Shown in pieces: positions 10,069 to 18,775 of a stretch of 64,000 bases of DNA. Where the stretch lies: positions 3,410,001-3,474,000 of the forward strand of contig NZ_JACCKX010000001.1 of assembly GCF_013423955.1 (NCBI RefSeq), in the 5' to 3' direction. The first letter of the stretch is position 1; each line of letters starts with the position of its first letter. The notes below the pieces were generated by a model, which was not told the origin of the DNA, ran no database searches, and saw nothing but the letters and a program-made list of their open reading frames with translations. The translations under genes were made by a program, and so were the position numbers. The DNA is from Ottowia beijingensis. GTDB lineage: Bacteria > Pseudomonadota > Gammaproteobacteria > Burkholderiales > Burkholderiaceae_C.

Positions 10069-10557
10069 TTACCCGTGCCTGTCCGGCCGCGTCTGCGGCG
10101 GCTGCACCGACCAAGCTGGCGGCTCGTCGCCACCGCTTTCCTCGTCCTTCTCGGCATCGTCGAACGTGCCATGCACCTTGCCCGCGGCGTGGTGCACCGG
10201 CGCATAGATGGCGTACAGGCGCAGCGGCTCGCTGCCGGTGTTGACGACGTCGTGCCAGGTGCCGGCGGGCACGGTGATGCACCAGCCGTCTTCCACGGCC
10301 TGCTCGAAATTCAGCTGGTCCTTGGCCGGGCCCATCTTGCACACGCCCCGGCCGGCGTCGATGCGCAGGAACTGGTCGGTGTCGGGGTGCGTCTCGAGGC
10401 CGATCGACTGGCCGGGCTCGATGGACATCAGCGTGACCTGCAGGTACTTGCCGCTCCAGGCCACGGTGCGGTAGTTGGCGTTGTCCTTGGTGGCGTTTTC
10501 GATGTCGAAGGCGTTCGGCTTGGGGCCGATGTCAGTGACGACGGGTTTCTGGCTCAT
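10069..10557 (-). CDS. Cupin-domain protein
   Basis: Single-domain cupin of 162 residues. Motif 1 reads around ETHPDTDQFLRIDAGRG and motif 2 around ITVPAGTWHDVVNTG, giving a plausible His/Glu-type metal site, though the first motif is degenerate. Cupins of this size are often isomerases, dioxygenases or sensors; nothing here decides. The acidic, proline-rich tail beyond residue 140 has no known domain. The ATG at 10557 (MSQKPVVTDIG) was chosen over an upstream methionine because the family fold starts shortly after it. It has its own terminator. Confidence 0.8.
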   Translation of the reverse strand: MSQKPVVTDIGPKPNAFDIENATKDNANYRTVAWSGKYLQVTLMSIEPGQSIGLETHPDTDQFLRIDAGRGVCKMGPAKDQLNFEQAVEDGWCITVPAGTWHDVVNTGSEPLRLYAIYAPVHHAAGKVHGTFDDAEKDEESGGDEPPAWSVQPPQTRPDRHG

Positions 10558-10656
10558 GCGGGGCTCCGTTGGCGGGGTGAGAAGAATGCCGGTGCAGGGC
10601 ACCGGCGGCCAGCGGTCATCTTAGCCGCTGGTGGCGCTGGTGGGGCATGAGGGTGG

Positions 10657-11464
10657 TCAAGAGGCCGCGGGTTCGGTCAGCGCGGCGAGTTCTTCAGCGC
10701 TGAAGCCCGCCTGCTGCCGCGCCGCGGTGTTGAACGGCCCCTTGAGCCGCGGCGCGCCGTACTGCCGCACCAGCGCGCGGTAGTGCGCCACCGGCTCCAG
10801 GCTTTGCCGTTCGCACAGCCAGCCGTACCAGCGGTTGCCGATGGCGACGTGGCCGATCTCGTCGCGCAGGATGACGTCGAGGATGTCGCAGGCGGCCAGC
10901 GCGTCGGGCGTGCCGACGGCGCGCAGCTTGTTCTGGATGAGCGGCGTGGCGTCGAGGCCGCGCGCCTCCAGCGTGCGGGGCACCAGCGCCATGCGGGCGG
11001 TGATGTCATCCTTCGTCTTTTCGCACATGGCCCACAGGCCGTCGTGCGCGGGAAGTCGCCATACGCGTGGCCCAGCTGCATGCGCAGGTGCTCGTGCAGC
11101 AGCTTGAAGTGATACGCCTCTTCGATGGCCACGCGCAGCCAGTCGCGGTAGAAATCCTCGGGCATGTCGGCAAAGCGGCAGATCGCGTCGAGCGCCAGGT
11201 TGATGGCGTTGAACTCGATGTGGCAGATGGCGTGGATGAGCGCCGCGCGGCCTTCGGGCGTGTGCACGCTGCGCTGGGGCACCTTGGCGGGGTCGATCAG
11301 TGCGGGCCGGGCGGGGCGGCCGGGCAGGGCGGCAGGCTCTGGCAGCAGCGACTCGGGAGCTATCGAAAGCGCAGCTGCCTGCGCTTTGAGGGCGGCGACT
11401 TGGGCCAGTTTCTGTTCAAGATCGGCTTCGCAAAGGGCTTGAAGGGCAAGGGGCGCAGGTCCAT
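10657..11464 (-). CDS. DUF455 ferritin-like protein (two frameshifts)
   Basis: About 269 residues when repaired. Helical ferritin-like DUF455 protein: HAICHIEFNAINLALDA and EEAYHFKLLHEHL carry the conserved His/Glu pattern of the di-iron fold, and RDEIGHVAIGNRWY is the third conserved helix. Function in the family is unsettled. Two apparent lost bases: one near 11445 just after the start, one near 11045 between GDFPR and MCEKTKDD. The 5' part (around 11365-11385) contains AGCTATCGAAAGCGCAGCTG, a remnant of the window's intergenic repeat, translated as part of an Ala-rich linker. Divergent from the gamma carbonic anhydrase gene. Confidence 0.75.
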
Positions 11465-11512
11465 TCGTAGAATTCTATGAACCCCAACCCGAACAACCCA
11501 GGAGACGAAGCG

Positions 11513-12034
11513 ATGGCGGTGTATGAAGTGGACGGCATGACGCCGCAGGTGGACGCGACGGCGTGGATTGCCGATTCGGCCCAGGTGATGGGCAACGTGA
11601 CGATCGGCCCCGATGCCAGCGTGTGGTTCGGCTGCGTGCTGCGCGGCGACACCGAGAGCATGTCGATCGGCGAGGGCAGCAACATCCAGGACCTGACGGT
11701 GATGCACGCCGACCTTGGCCTGCCGCTGACCATCGGCAAGCACGTGACGGTGGGGCACAAGGTGATGCTGCACGGTTGCACCATCGGCGACGAGTCGCTG
11801 ATCGGCATCGGCGCGGTGGTGCTGAACGGCGCCAGGATCGGCAAGAACTGCCTGGTGGGCGCGGGCTCGCTGGTGACGGAGGGCAAGGAGTTCCCGGACG
11901 GCAGCATGATCATGGGCACACCGGCCAAGGTGGTGCGCCAGCTCACGCCCGAGCAGATCGAGGGCCTGCGCCAGAGCGCGCAGCACTACATCGACAACGC
12001 GCGCAAGTTCCGCGCGACGCTGAAGAAGCTGTAA
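11513..12034 (+). CDS. Gamma carbonic anhydrase family protein
   Basis: Left-handed beta-helix hexapeptide protein of 173 residues of the YrdA/PaaY/CaiE group. Repeats such as [18 protein letters not shown] and [18 protein letters not shown] build the helix; the metal-binding histidines are in MHADLG and [10 protein letters not shown]. The ATG at 11513 has AGGAGAC at 11500-11506; an in-frame upstream ATG at 11477 lacks this. Members are usually Zn proteins with weak or no carbonic anhydrase activity, and the true substrate is unknown. Confidence 0.9.
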   Translation: MAVYEVDGMTPQVDATAWIADSAQVMGNVTIGPDASVWFGCVLRGDTESMSIGEGSNIQDLTVMHADLGLPLTIGKHVTVGHKVMLHGCTIGDESLIGIGAVVLNGARIGKNCLVGAGSLVTEGKEFPDGSMIMGTPAKVVRQLTPEQIEGLRQSAQHYIDNARKFRATLKKL

Positions 12035-12059
12035 ATCGGCTGGTAGTCCCGTTTTTGGT

Positions 12060-12134
12060 GTGGGAGCGGGCTTGCCCGCGATGGGGCGCCAGCCCAACGC
12101 GAGGCGCTGTCATCGCGGGCAAGCCCGCTCCCAC
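12060..12134. repeat. REP-type inverted pair, copy 3
   Basis: Arms 12060-12084 and 12111-12134, core GCGGGCTTGCCCGCG, near-identical to copy 1. Located between the carbonic anhydrase-like gene and hslO. Confidence 0.85.
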
Positions 12135-12183
12135 AGCTTGCACGCCCGGTTGACAAACCCGGGCCTGCCCCAAAATACCCCGG

Positions 12184-13173
12184 ATGTCCGAACTGCACAA
12201 ATTCATCTTCGACGGCCTGCCGGTGCGCGGCCAACTGGTGCGCCTGACCGACGCCTGGCAAGAGGTGCTGCGCCGCCGCGCCGCCAACACCCAGACCGGC
12301 GCCTACCCGCCGCCGGTGGCCGAGATGCTGGGCGAGATGACCGCCGCCGCGGTGCTGATGCAGAGCAACATCAAGTTCGACGGCGCGCTGATCATGCAGA
12401 TCTTCGGCGACGGCCCGGTGAAGGTGGCCGTGGCCGAGGTGCAGCCCGACATGCGGCTGCGTGCCACGGCCTCCATCGTCGGCGCCGTGCCGCCCGGCGC
12501 GCGCCTGCCGGAGATGGTGAACGCGCACGGCCAGGGCCGCTGCGCCATCACGCTCGACCCCAAGAACCGCCAGGATGGCCAGCAGCCCTACCAGGGCGTG
12601 GTGCCGCTGGCCGACGAAGGCGGCGCGCCGCTGATGGACCTGGCCGCCGTGGTGGAGCACTACATGCGCCAGTCCGAGCAGCTCGACACCACGCTGGTGC
12701 TGGCCGCCGACGAGCAGGTGGCCGCCGGCCTGTTGATCCAGCGGCTGCCGGTGCAGGGGCAGGACAACCTGTCGCAAAGCAGCGTGGCGCGCGAAGACGA
12801 TGCCGGCGAAGCGGCCGAGGACGACTACCAGCGCATCGCCATCCTGGCCAAGAGCCTGAAGCGCGAGGAACTGCTGGGCCTGGACGCCGACACCATCCTG
12901 CGCCGCCTGTTCTGGGAAGAGAACCTGATGCGCTTCGAGCCGCAGGCCGGCGCCAGCGGGCCGCGCTTTGCCTGCTCGTGCAGCCGCGAGCGCGTGGCCG
13001 CCATGCTGAAGGGGCTGGGCCAGCAAGAGGCCGACTCGATCATTGCCGAGCAGGGCCAGATCGAGGTGAGCTGCGACTTCTGCGGCCAGCAGGAGCGCTT
13101 CGACGCGGTGGACGTGGGGCGCCTGTTCACGCCCGCCGCGCAGCAATCGCCTCAGCCGGGATCGGTTCAATAG
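12184..13173 (+). CDS. hslO: Hsp33 redox-activated chaperone
   Basis: Cytosolic holdase activated by oxidative unfolding, 329 residues (family about 290-330). The N-terminal domain starts [18 protein letters not shown]. The redox switch is intact: CSC near residue 264 and CDFC near residue 299, the CxC...CxxC zinc centre. An acidic linker ([12 protein letters not shown]) in the middle is longer than in E. coli. Upstream is a REP pair; the trmD gene follows closely. Confidence 0.93.
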   Translation: MSELHKFIFDGLPVRGQLVRLTDAWQEVLRRRAANTQTGAYPPPVAEMLGEMTAAAVLMQSNIKFDGALIMQIFGDGPVKVAVAEVQPDMRLRATASIVGAVPPGARLPEMVNAHGQGRCAITLDPKNRQDGQQPYQGVVPLADEGGAPLMDLAAVVEHYMRQSEQLDTTLVLAADEQVAAGLLIQRLPVQGQDNLSQSSVAREDDAGEAAEDDYQRIAILAKSLKREELLGLDADTILRRLFWEENLMRFEPQAGASGPRFACSCSRERVAAMLKGLGQQEADSIIAEQGQIEVSCDFCGQQERFDAVDVGRLFTPAAQQSPQPGSVQ

Positions 13174-13240
13174 AGGGGAGTATATGGTCTCAGCGCTTGC
13201 TGATCGGGCGCTGGCGGCCATATGTAGGGGAGTATGTGAT
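13174..13240. repeat. Paired GGGGAGTATGTG motifs flanking a short repeat
   Basis: GGGGAGTATATGG near 13176 and GGGGAGTATGTG at 13227-13238 flank a CAGCGCTTGCTGATCGGGCG repeat remnant. The same 11-12-mer occurs twice near 7425-7488. The second copy provides the probable GTG start of trmD. Confidence 0.5.
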
Positions 13241-14054
13241 AAACAGCCCTGAATCCGAGAGCACGCCAGCGGCGCCCGCCCGCGCGCCGCTGCGCTTCGA
13301 CGTGCTGACGCTGTTCCCCGAGCTGTTCGCACCCTTCGTCGAGGCCGGCATCACCCGCCGCGCCTATGCCAGCGGCCAGATCGTGCTGAAGCTGTGGAAC
13401 CCGCGCGATTACGCGGAAGGCAACTACCGCCGCGTCGACGACCGCCCCTTCGGCGGCGGCCCCGGCATGGTGATGCTGGCCGAGCCGCTGGCGCGTTGCC
13501 TGGCGGCGGTGCAGGCCGACCGCGCTGACAACGACCCGGGGCCGGTGGTGCTGTTCTCGCCCATCGGCCAGCCGCTGAACCACGCCGCCGTCGAACACTG
13601 GTCGGCGGGGCAGGGCGCCATCCTGATCTGCGGCCGCTATGAGGGCATCGACCAGCGCTTCATCGATGCCCACGTCACGCACCAGATCAGCCTGGGCGAT
13701 TTCGTGCTCTCGGGCGGCGAGATCGCTGCGCTGGCGCTGCTGGATGCCGTGGCGCGCCTGCAGCCCGGCGTGCTGAACGACGAGGGCAGCCACCTTGAAG
13801 ACAGCTTCAACCCCGCCGTCGACGGCCTGCTGGACTGCCCGCACTACACCCGCCCGGAAGAATGGCAAGGCCAGCGCGTGCCGCCCGAGCTGCTGAGCGG
13901 CCACCACGCGCAGATCGAGCGCTGGCGGCGCGACCAGCGCCTGGCGCTCACCGCGCGCCAGCGGCCCGAGCTGATCGCCGCCGCCCGCGCTGCCGGGCGC
14001 CTGAACCGCGCCGACGAGGCCGTGCTGGCCAAGGCTGGCGCCGCCGGGCTATAA
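13236..14054 (+). CDS. trmD: tRNA (guanine37-N1)-methyltransferase TrmD
   Basis: SPOUT-class methyltransferase that makes m1G37 and prevents frameshifting. About 272 residues from the GTG at 13236. Signatures: [12 protein letters not shown] at the N terminus, [24 protein letters not shown] and the trefoil-knot SAM site [13 protein letters not shown]. The usual first residue in relatives corresponds to the Leu before RFDV, so the first 17 or so residues are an odd extension running through a repeat. Directly followed by rplS as in the conserved rpsP-rimM-trmD-rplS operon, but rpsP and rimM are absent upstream; hslO sits there instead. Confidence 0.9.
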   Translation: MINSPESESTPAAPARAPLRFDVLTLFPELFAPFVEAGITRRAYASGQIVLKLWNPRDYAEGNYRRVDDRPFGGGPGMVMLAEPLARCLAAVQADRADNDPGPVVLFSPIGQPLNHAAVEHWSAGQGAILICGRYEGIDQRFIDAHVTHQISLGDFVLSGGEIAALALLDAVARLQPGVLNDEGSHLEDSFNPAVDGLLDCPHYTRPEEWQGQRVPPELLSGHHAQIERWRRDQRLALTARQRPELIAAARAAGRLNRADEAVLAKAGAAGL

Positions 14055-14164
14055 TCAAAGGCTTTTCGATCCTCTGCCGGCCGCGGCCCAGAACAAGGTC
14101 TTGAACGGGTTTCAAGGCTGCCGCCCCTAGCGTAGCGCGCGCATGATCGAGAGATGAGGAAACC

Positions 14165-14560
<396 letters not shown>

Positions 14561-14600
14561 GCCCGGCGCGCCGGCGGCCCTGGGGCCGCCAGCCCGGCCC

Positions 14601-14637
14601 AAAAACCGCCTGCGGCCCTTTCCCCAGGCGGTTTTTT
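14601..14637 (+). terminator. Rho-independent terminator after rplS
   Basis: CCGCCTG pairs with CAGGCGG around GCGGCCCTTTCCC, followed by six T; the left flank is five A, so it may act in both directions. Confidence 0.85.
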
Positions 14638-14712
14638 CATGGCCCGGCGCGTGTTGCCCGGCCGTTTGCGCACAATAAGCCCGGTTGCGGCCACCCACGG
14701 CCTTCGCGCTTC

Positions 14713-15456
14713 ATGAACACCCAGACCCTGTTGTCCCAGTTGCCCAACTTCAACCCGCGCGACGTGCCGGTGACGGGCATCGACACGCACCTGCCCGCCG
14801 TGCCGACCGAGCGCCTGACGCCCGACGCGCTGCGCCGGCGCTTCGTGCACCCGCCGGCCTGGCAGCCCGAGCTGCGCGAGGAGCCGCGCTTTGCCGACCG
14901 CGCGCCGGCCGCCGCCGCCGTGCTGGTGCCGCTGGTGAACCGGCCGTCGGGCCTGTCGGTGCTGCTGACCGAGCGCTCGCACAAGCTGTCGACGCACTCC
15001 GGGCAGGTGGCGTTTCCGGGCGGGCGGGTGGACCCGGAAGACGTGGACGTGGTCGACGCCGCGCTGCGCGAGGCGCAGGAAGAGGTGGACCTGCCGCGCG
15101 GCCACGTCGACGTGATCGGCCAGCTGCCGGTGTACGTGACGGGCACGCAGTTCATCATCACGCCCGTGGTGGCGGTGGTGCGGCCGGGCTTCGTGCTGCA
15201 CCCCAACCCCGACGAGGTGGCGCACGCGTTCGAGGTGCCGCTGTCCTTTCTGATGAACCCGGCGCACCACCGCCGCCACCGGCTCGAATGGCAGGGCCAC
15301 GTGCGCGAGTGGTACTCGATGCCCTACGTCGAGCGCGTGCGTGTCGAGCCCGGCACCGGCGAATCGCCGCCCACGCCCGACAGCGAGATCGAGCGCTACA
15401 TCTGGGGCGCCACGGCGGGCATGTTGCGCAACTTCTACAGGTTCCTCTCGGCGTGA
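14713..15456 (+). CDS. CoA pyrophosphatase (NUDIX hydrolase, NudL type)
   Basis: 247 residues. The NUDIX box is complete: GGRVDPEDVDVVDAALREAQEEVDL in spirit GX5EX7REUXEE, preceded by the CoA-pyrophosphatase signature LLTERSHKLSTHSGQVAFPG. The family hydrolyses CoA and its oxidised forms to 3'-phosphoadenosine phosphate and 4'-phosphopantetheine. The ~90-residue N-terminal region is variable. It follows the trmD-rplS operon after a terminator, so it is probably a separate unit. Confidence 0.9.
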   Translation: MNTQTLLSQLPNFNPRDVPVTGIDTHLPAVPTERLTPDALRRRFVHPPAWQPELREEPRFADRAPAAAAVLVPLVNRPSGLSVLLTERSHKLSTHSGQVAFPGGRVDPEDVDVVDAALREAQEEVDLPRGHVDVIGQLPVYVTGTQFIITPVVAVVRPGFVLHPNPDEVAHAFEVPLSFLMNPAHHRRHRLEWQGHVREWYSMPYVERVRVEPGTGESPPTPDSEIERYIWGATAGMLRNFYRFLSA

Positions 15457-15535
15457 CCACGCGCCGCGGGGCGGCGCGGGGCACGCTGGCTATCATGAAG
15501 GCCGACATGACGCACACGGCTTTCGCATCTTCATG

Positions 15536-15648
15536 AGCTGCGCCCATCCCTGGCCACGCCAGCCAACGCCGTGACCTCGACGCGCGCTGGCGGCTGGCGT
15601 TGCCCTCCCTTGCGGGAAGAGGCCGCGCAGCGGCTTGGGGGCGCCTGA
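15536..15648. repeat. ~110-base GC-rich intergenic repeat, copy 1
   Basis: Contains CCACGCCAGCCAACGCCGTG, TGGCGTTGCCCTCCCTTGCG and GCGCAGCGGCTTGGGGGCGC in the same order as copies near 31.0, 38.3 and 41.1 kb, and reversed near 26.1 kb. Ends two bases before the start codon of the next gene. Confidence 0.65.
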
Positions 15649-15649
15649 C

Positions 15650-16633
15650 ATGGCTTTCTTTGCCATAGCGCTCGCCCTGCTGCTCGAGCAGGTGCGCCCG
15701 CTGGCCGAGGACCACCCGGCGGTGCAGAGCCTGCGCCGCTGGCTGCGCCTGGTGGGCCGCAACGTCGACGCGGGCGGGCTGCAGCACGGCTGGCTGGCCT
15801 GGGCGCTGGCGGTGGGCGTGCCCACGCTGGGCGTGATCGCCGTGCACGGGTTGCTGAACTGGCTGGGCGGCTGGCCGCTGGTGCTGCTGTGGAGCGTGGC
15901 GGTGCTGTACCTCACGCTGGGGTTCCGCCAGTTCAGCCACCACTTCACCGGCATCCGCGACGCGCTGGAAGCGGGCGACGAGGAGCGTGCCCGCACCCTG
16001 CTGGCGCGCTGGCAGCAGGTGGACGCCAGCAGCGTGCCGCGCAGCGAGATCGTGCGCCACGTGATCGAGGTGTCGGTGCTGGCCGCGCACCGCCACGTGT
16101 TCGGCGTGCTGGTGTGGTACTGCATCGGCGCCATGCTGGGCCTGGGGCCGGCGGGCGCGGTGTTCTACCGCAATGCCGAGTACGGCGCGCGCTACTGGCG
16201 CCGCAAGTCCGAGGCGGCCGACCACCCCACCAGCCCCGCGCTGCGCGCCGTGGCCGACGCCGCCTGGCACGCCATCGACTGGCTGCCGGCGCGCGCCACG
16301 GCGCTGGGCTTTGCCATCGTCGGCAGCTTCGAGGACGCCATCGACGTGTGGCGCAACCACGCCATGCGCTTTGCCGACGGCAACGACGGCGTGATCCTGG
16401 CCGCCACGGCCGGTGCCATCGGCGTGCGGCTGGGCGGCGCGTCGCTGCGGCCGCTGTCGGCCGATGCCGTGGGCCAGCCGCTGTCGGCGCCCGGCGCCGC
16501 GGCCGGCGAGGGCCTGCCGGGCGTGGCTGCCCGCACCGCGCACTTGACCCAGGTGGTGGGGCTGGTGTGGCGCACGGTGGCGCTGTGGCTGCTGCTGCTG
16601 GTGCTGCTGACGCTGGCGCGCGTGCTGGCCTGA
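15650..16633 (+). CDS. CobD/CbiB family membrane protein
   Basis: 327 residues with several hydrophobic helices (ALALLLEQV, WALAVGVPTLGVIAVHGLL, VLLWSVAVLYLTLGF and a strongly hydrophobic C terminus). Blocks such as FRQFSHHFTGIRDAL, YRNAEYGARYWRRKS and GSFEDAIDVWRNHAM match the CobD/CbiB-like (AmpE-related) proteins common after rplS in Burkholderiales. True CobD makes adenosylcobinamide phosphate, but no other cobalamin gene is here, so a B12 role is not supported by context. ATG at 15650. Confidence 0.8.
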   Translation: MAFFAIALALLLEQVRPLAEDHPAVQSLRRWLRLVGRNVDAGGLQHGWLAWALAVGVPTLGVIAVHGLLNWLGGWPLVLLWSVAVLYLTLGFRQFSHHFTGIRDALEAGDEERARTLLARWQQVDASSVPRSEIVRHVIEVSVLAAHRHVFGVLVWYCIGAMLGLGPAGAVFYRNAEYGARYWRRKSEAADHPTSPALRAVADAAWHAIDWLPARATALGFAIVGSFEDAIDVWRNHAMRFADGNDGVILAATAGAIGVRLGGASLRPLSADAVGQPLSAPGAAAGEGLPGVAARTAHLTQVVGLVWRTVALWLLLLVLLTLARVLA

Positions 16634-16654
16634 TGGCCGGTTCTTGGGGTCAAA

Positions 16655-16706
16655 TCGGGCTTCAGCGCCCGTCCATAAAGCGCGAGCAGCTATGTTAATA
16701 ATAGCT
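16655..16706. repeat. Short intergenic repeat between convergent genes
   Basis: CAAATCGGGCTTCAGCGCCC followed by GCGAGCAGCTATGTTAATAATAGC; reverse-oriented member of the AGCTGCTTGCGC family. Confidence 0.5.
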
Positions 16707-17613
16707 ATCCAGCGGCCTTGGCCGCCGCCACCAGATGCTCCACCAGCAGCCGCGCCGCCGGCGTCAGCGCCTCGGGGTCGCGGCAGGCGATGGCAAAGCG
16801 CCGCTGCGCCCAGGCGTCGGTGAGCGGGGTCACGCGCAGCTCGAAGGCCTCGGCATACGGTGCCGACAGCTCGGCCGGCAGGATGGCGATGGCCAGGCGC
16901 GAGCGCACCACGCGCAGCGCGGCGTCGAAGGTGGCGGCCACCACGCGGTAGCGGATCGGCTGCCCGGCCAGCGCGGCGGCGCGCTGCAGCATCACCTGCA
17001 CCGCGCTTTCGGGCGGCAGGCTGACCTGTTCGTAGGGCAGGGTGTCGGCCAGCGCCAGGCGTTTGCGGCGCGCCAGTGCGTGGCCGGGCGGCATCACCAC
17101 GGCCAGCCGGTCGCCGCGCCAGGGCCAGTGGTGCAGGCCGCGCAGGTCGGCGGCGTCCCAGCAGATGCCGAGCGACGCGCTGCCTTCGCGCACCGCGCGC
17201 AGCACCTGGGTGCTCACGGCCTCCTCCATGTCGATGCGGATGTGCTGGTGGCCGGGCGCCTTCAGAAAGGCCGCCACGTCGTCGGCCAGCGATTCGGCGA
17301 TGGCCGACTGCGTGGCCAGCACGCGCACGTGGCCGCGCACGCCCGCCGCGTAGCCGGCCATGTCGCGTTCGATCTGCGCCGCGCGGGCGAGCAGGGCGCG
17401 CGCGTGCTCCAGCAGTGTTTCGCCGGCGGGCGTGGGCGCCACGCCGTGGCGGCGGCGCACCAGCAGCGGCGTGCCCACGGTGTCTTCCAGCGCCGCCAGC
17501 CGCTTGCTGATGGCCGAGCCGACGATGGCCTGCTGCTCGGCCGCGCGGGCGATGTTGCGCGCTTCGCAGACCGCAACGAACAGGCGCAGTGATGTGAGGT
17601 CGAGGTCGCGCAT
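16705..17613 (-). CDS. LysR-type transcriptional regulator
   Basis: 302 residues. Winged HTH at residues 1-60 (LRLFVAVCEARNIARAAEQQ, followed by ISKRLAALEDTVGTPLLVRR), then a periplasmic-binding-like effector domain. Divergent from the HMG-CoA-lyase-like gene, with a T-N11-A palindrome in the 103-base gap, so it most likely controls the lyase/CoA-transferase/Bug receptor unit and its own gene. The effector may be a CoA-ester-derived or dicarboxylic acid, which is inference from the neighbours. Confidence 0.9.
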   Translation of the reverse strand: MRDLDLTSLRLFVAVCEARNIARAAEQQAIVGSAISKRLAALEDTVGTPLLVRRRHGVAPTPAGETLLEHARALLARAAQIERDMAGYAAGVRGHVRVLATQSAIAESLADDVAAFLKAPGHQHIRIDMEEAVSTQVLRAVREGSASLGICWDAADLRGLHHWPWRGDRLAVVMPPGHALARRKRLALADTLPYEQVSLPPESAVQVMLQRAAALAGQPIRYRVVAATFDAALRVVRSRLAIAILPAELSAPYAEAFELRVTPLTDAWAQRRFAIACRDPEALTPAARLLVEHLVAAAKAAG

Positions 17614-17621
17614 GGTGTGAT

Positions 17622-17636
17622 GTTCCAGATCGGAAC
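17622..17636. promoter_or_regulatory. Candidate LysR operator
   Basis: GTTCC-AGATC-GGAAC, a 15-base dyad with the T-N11-A spacing of LysR sites, 9 bases upstream of the LysR start and about 80 bases upstream of the divergent lyase gene. Confidence 0.55.
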
Positions 17637-17716
17637 TTTAAGGCTTCCAGAATAGATTTTGTGATTGATCAGGGAATACCTAGACTCTGCGCAAACCAGA
17701 AGATGAAGGAGACACC

Positions 17717-18651
17717 ATGAGCGCCTCCACGCTCCCCGCCCGCGCCGTGATCCGCGAAGTCGGCCTGCGCGACGGCCTGCAGGCCATTGCCCGCACGCTG
17801 CCGACCGAGCAGAAGAAAGCCTGGCTGCACGGTGCGCACGCCGCCGGCCAGCGCGAGATCGAGGTCGGCTCCTTCGTGCCGGCCAAATACCTGCCGCAGC
17901 TGGCCGACACGACCGAGCTGGTGGCCTACGGCAAGACGCTGCCCGGCCTGTTCGTGTCGGTGCTGGTGCCCAACCTGCGCGGGGCCGAGGCGGCCATCGC
18001 CGCGCAGGCCGACCTGATGCTGCTGCCGCTGTCGGCCAGCCACGCGCACAGCCTGGCCAACCTGCGCAAGACACCCGACGAGGTGGTGGCCGAGGTGGCG
18101 CGCATCCGCGCCGCGCGCGATGCGGCGGGCTCGAAGACGCTGCTGGAAGGCGGCATGAGCACGGCCTTCGGCTGCACCATCCAGGGCGAGGTGAAGCACA
18201 GCGAAGTGCTGCGCCTGCTGCAGGCCCTGCTCGATGCCGGCTGCGACCGCGTGAGCTGGCCGACACCGTGGGCTATGCCGACCCGGCGGCGGTGGCGCGC
18301 CTGTTCGAGGCCGCGCGCAAGCTGGCGGGCGACAGGCTGTGGGCCGCGCACTTCCACGACACGCGCGGGCTGGGCCTGGCCAACGTGTACGCCGCGCTGC
18401 AGACCGGCATCACGCGCTTCGACGCCTGCCTGGCCGGCATCGGCGGCTGCCCGCACGCGCCGGGCGCCAGCGGCAACGTCAGCACCGAAGACCTGGCCTG
18501 GATGCTGCGCAGCATGGGCATCGACACGGGCCTGGACATCGACGCGCTGCTGGCGCTGCGCCAGCAGGTGGCCGGCTGGCTGCAGGGCGAGGCGCTGCAC
18601 GGCACGCTGTGGCGCGCGGGTTTGCCCAAGACATTGCAGGCGCATCAATAA
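17717..18651 (+). CDS. Hydroxymethylglutaryl-CoA lyase-like enzyme (frameshifted)
   Basis: DRE-TIM metallolyase of about 311 residues when repaired. IREVGLRDGLQ is the metal/substrate loop, STAFGCTIQGEV follows, HFHDTRGLGLANVYAAL carries the metal-binding His pair, and GIGGCPHAPGASGNVSTED contains the catalytic Cys loop. The frame breaks near 18257; one added base gives LADTVGYADP, the expected family sequence. Paired with a CaiB-type CoA-transferase, so the substrate is likely a 3-hydroxy-3-methyl-dicarboxyl-CoA (HMG-CoA or citramalyl-CoA-like). The pairing is suggestive of acid activation followed by cleavage, but not proof. Confidence 0.85.
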
Positions 18652-18652
18652 A

Positions 18653-18733
18653 GATAGCTGCTTGCGCTTGATATATAAGAAATTCAGATGGTTTTTATAT
18701 GAAAATGGCTTGAGCAGGGCGCAAGCAGCTATC
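18653..18733. repeat. 82-base two-tier hairpin element, copy A
   Basis: Outer arms GATAGCTGCTTGCGC and GCGCAAGCAGCTATC enclose an inner A/T-rich inverted repeat (AATTCAGATG / TATATGAAAAT). Length 81 bases. Three other copies of the same size and plan occur near 26.2, 34.0 and 62.1 kb. Confidence 0.85.
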
Positions 18734-18775
18734 ATTTTCTTCAAGTTTGACCACCACCCGGAACCCGACCAGCGC

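Noticed and set aside
12060..14054. A 664-codon frame joining hslO-opposed sequence to TrmD
   Set aside because: Only the part after about 13236 has TrmD character; the upstream part is a shadow of hslO in another frame.
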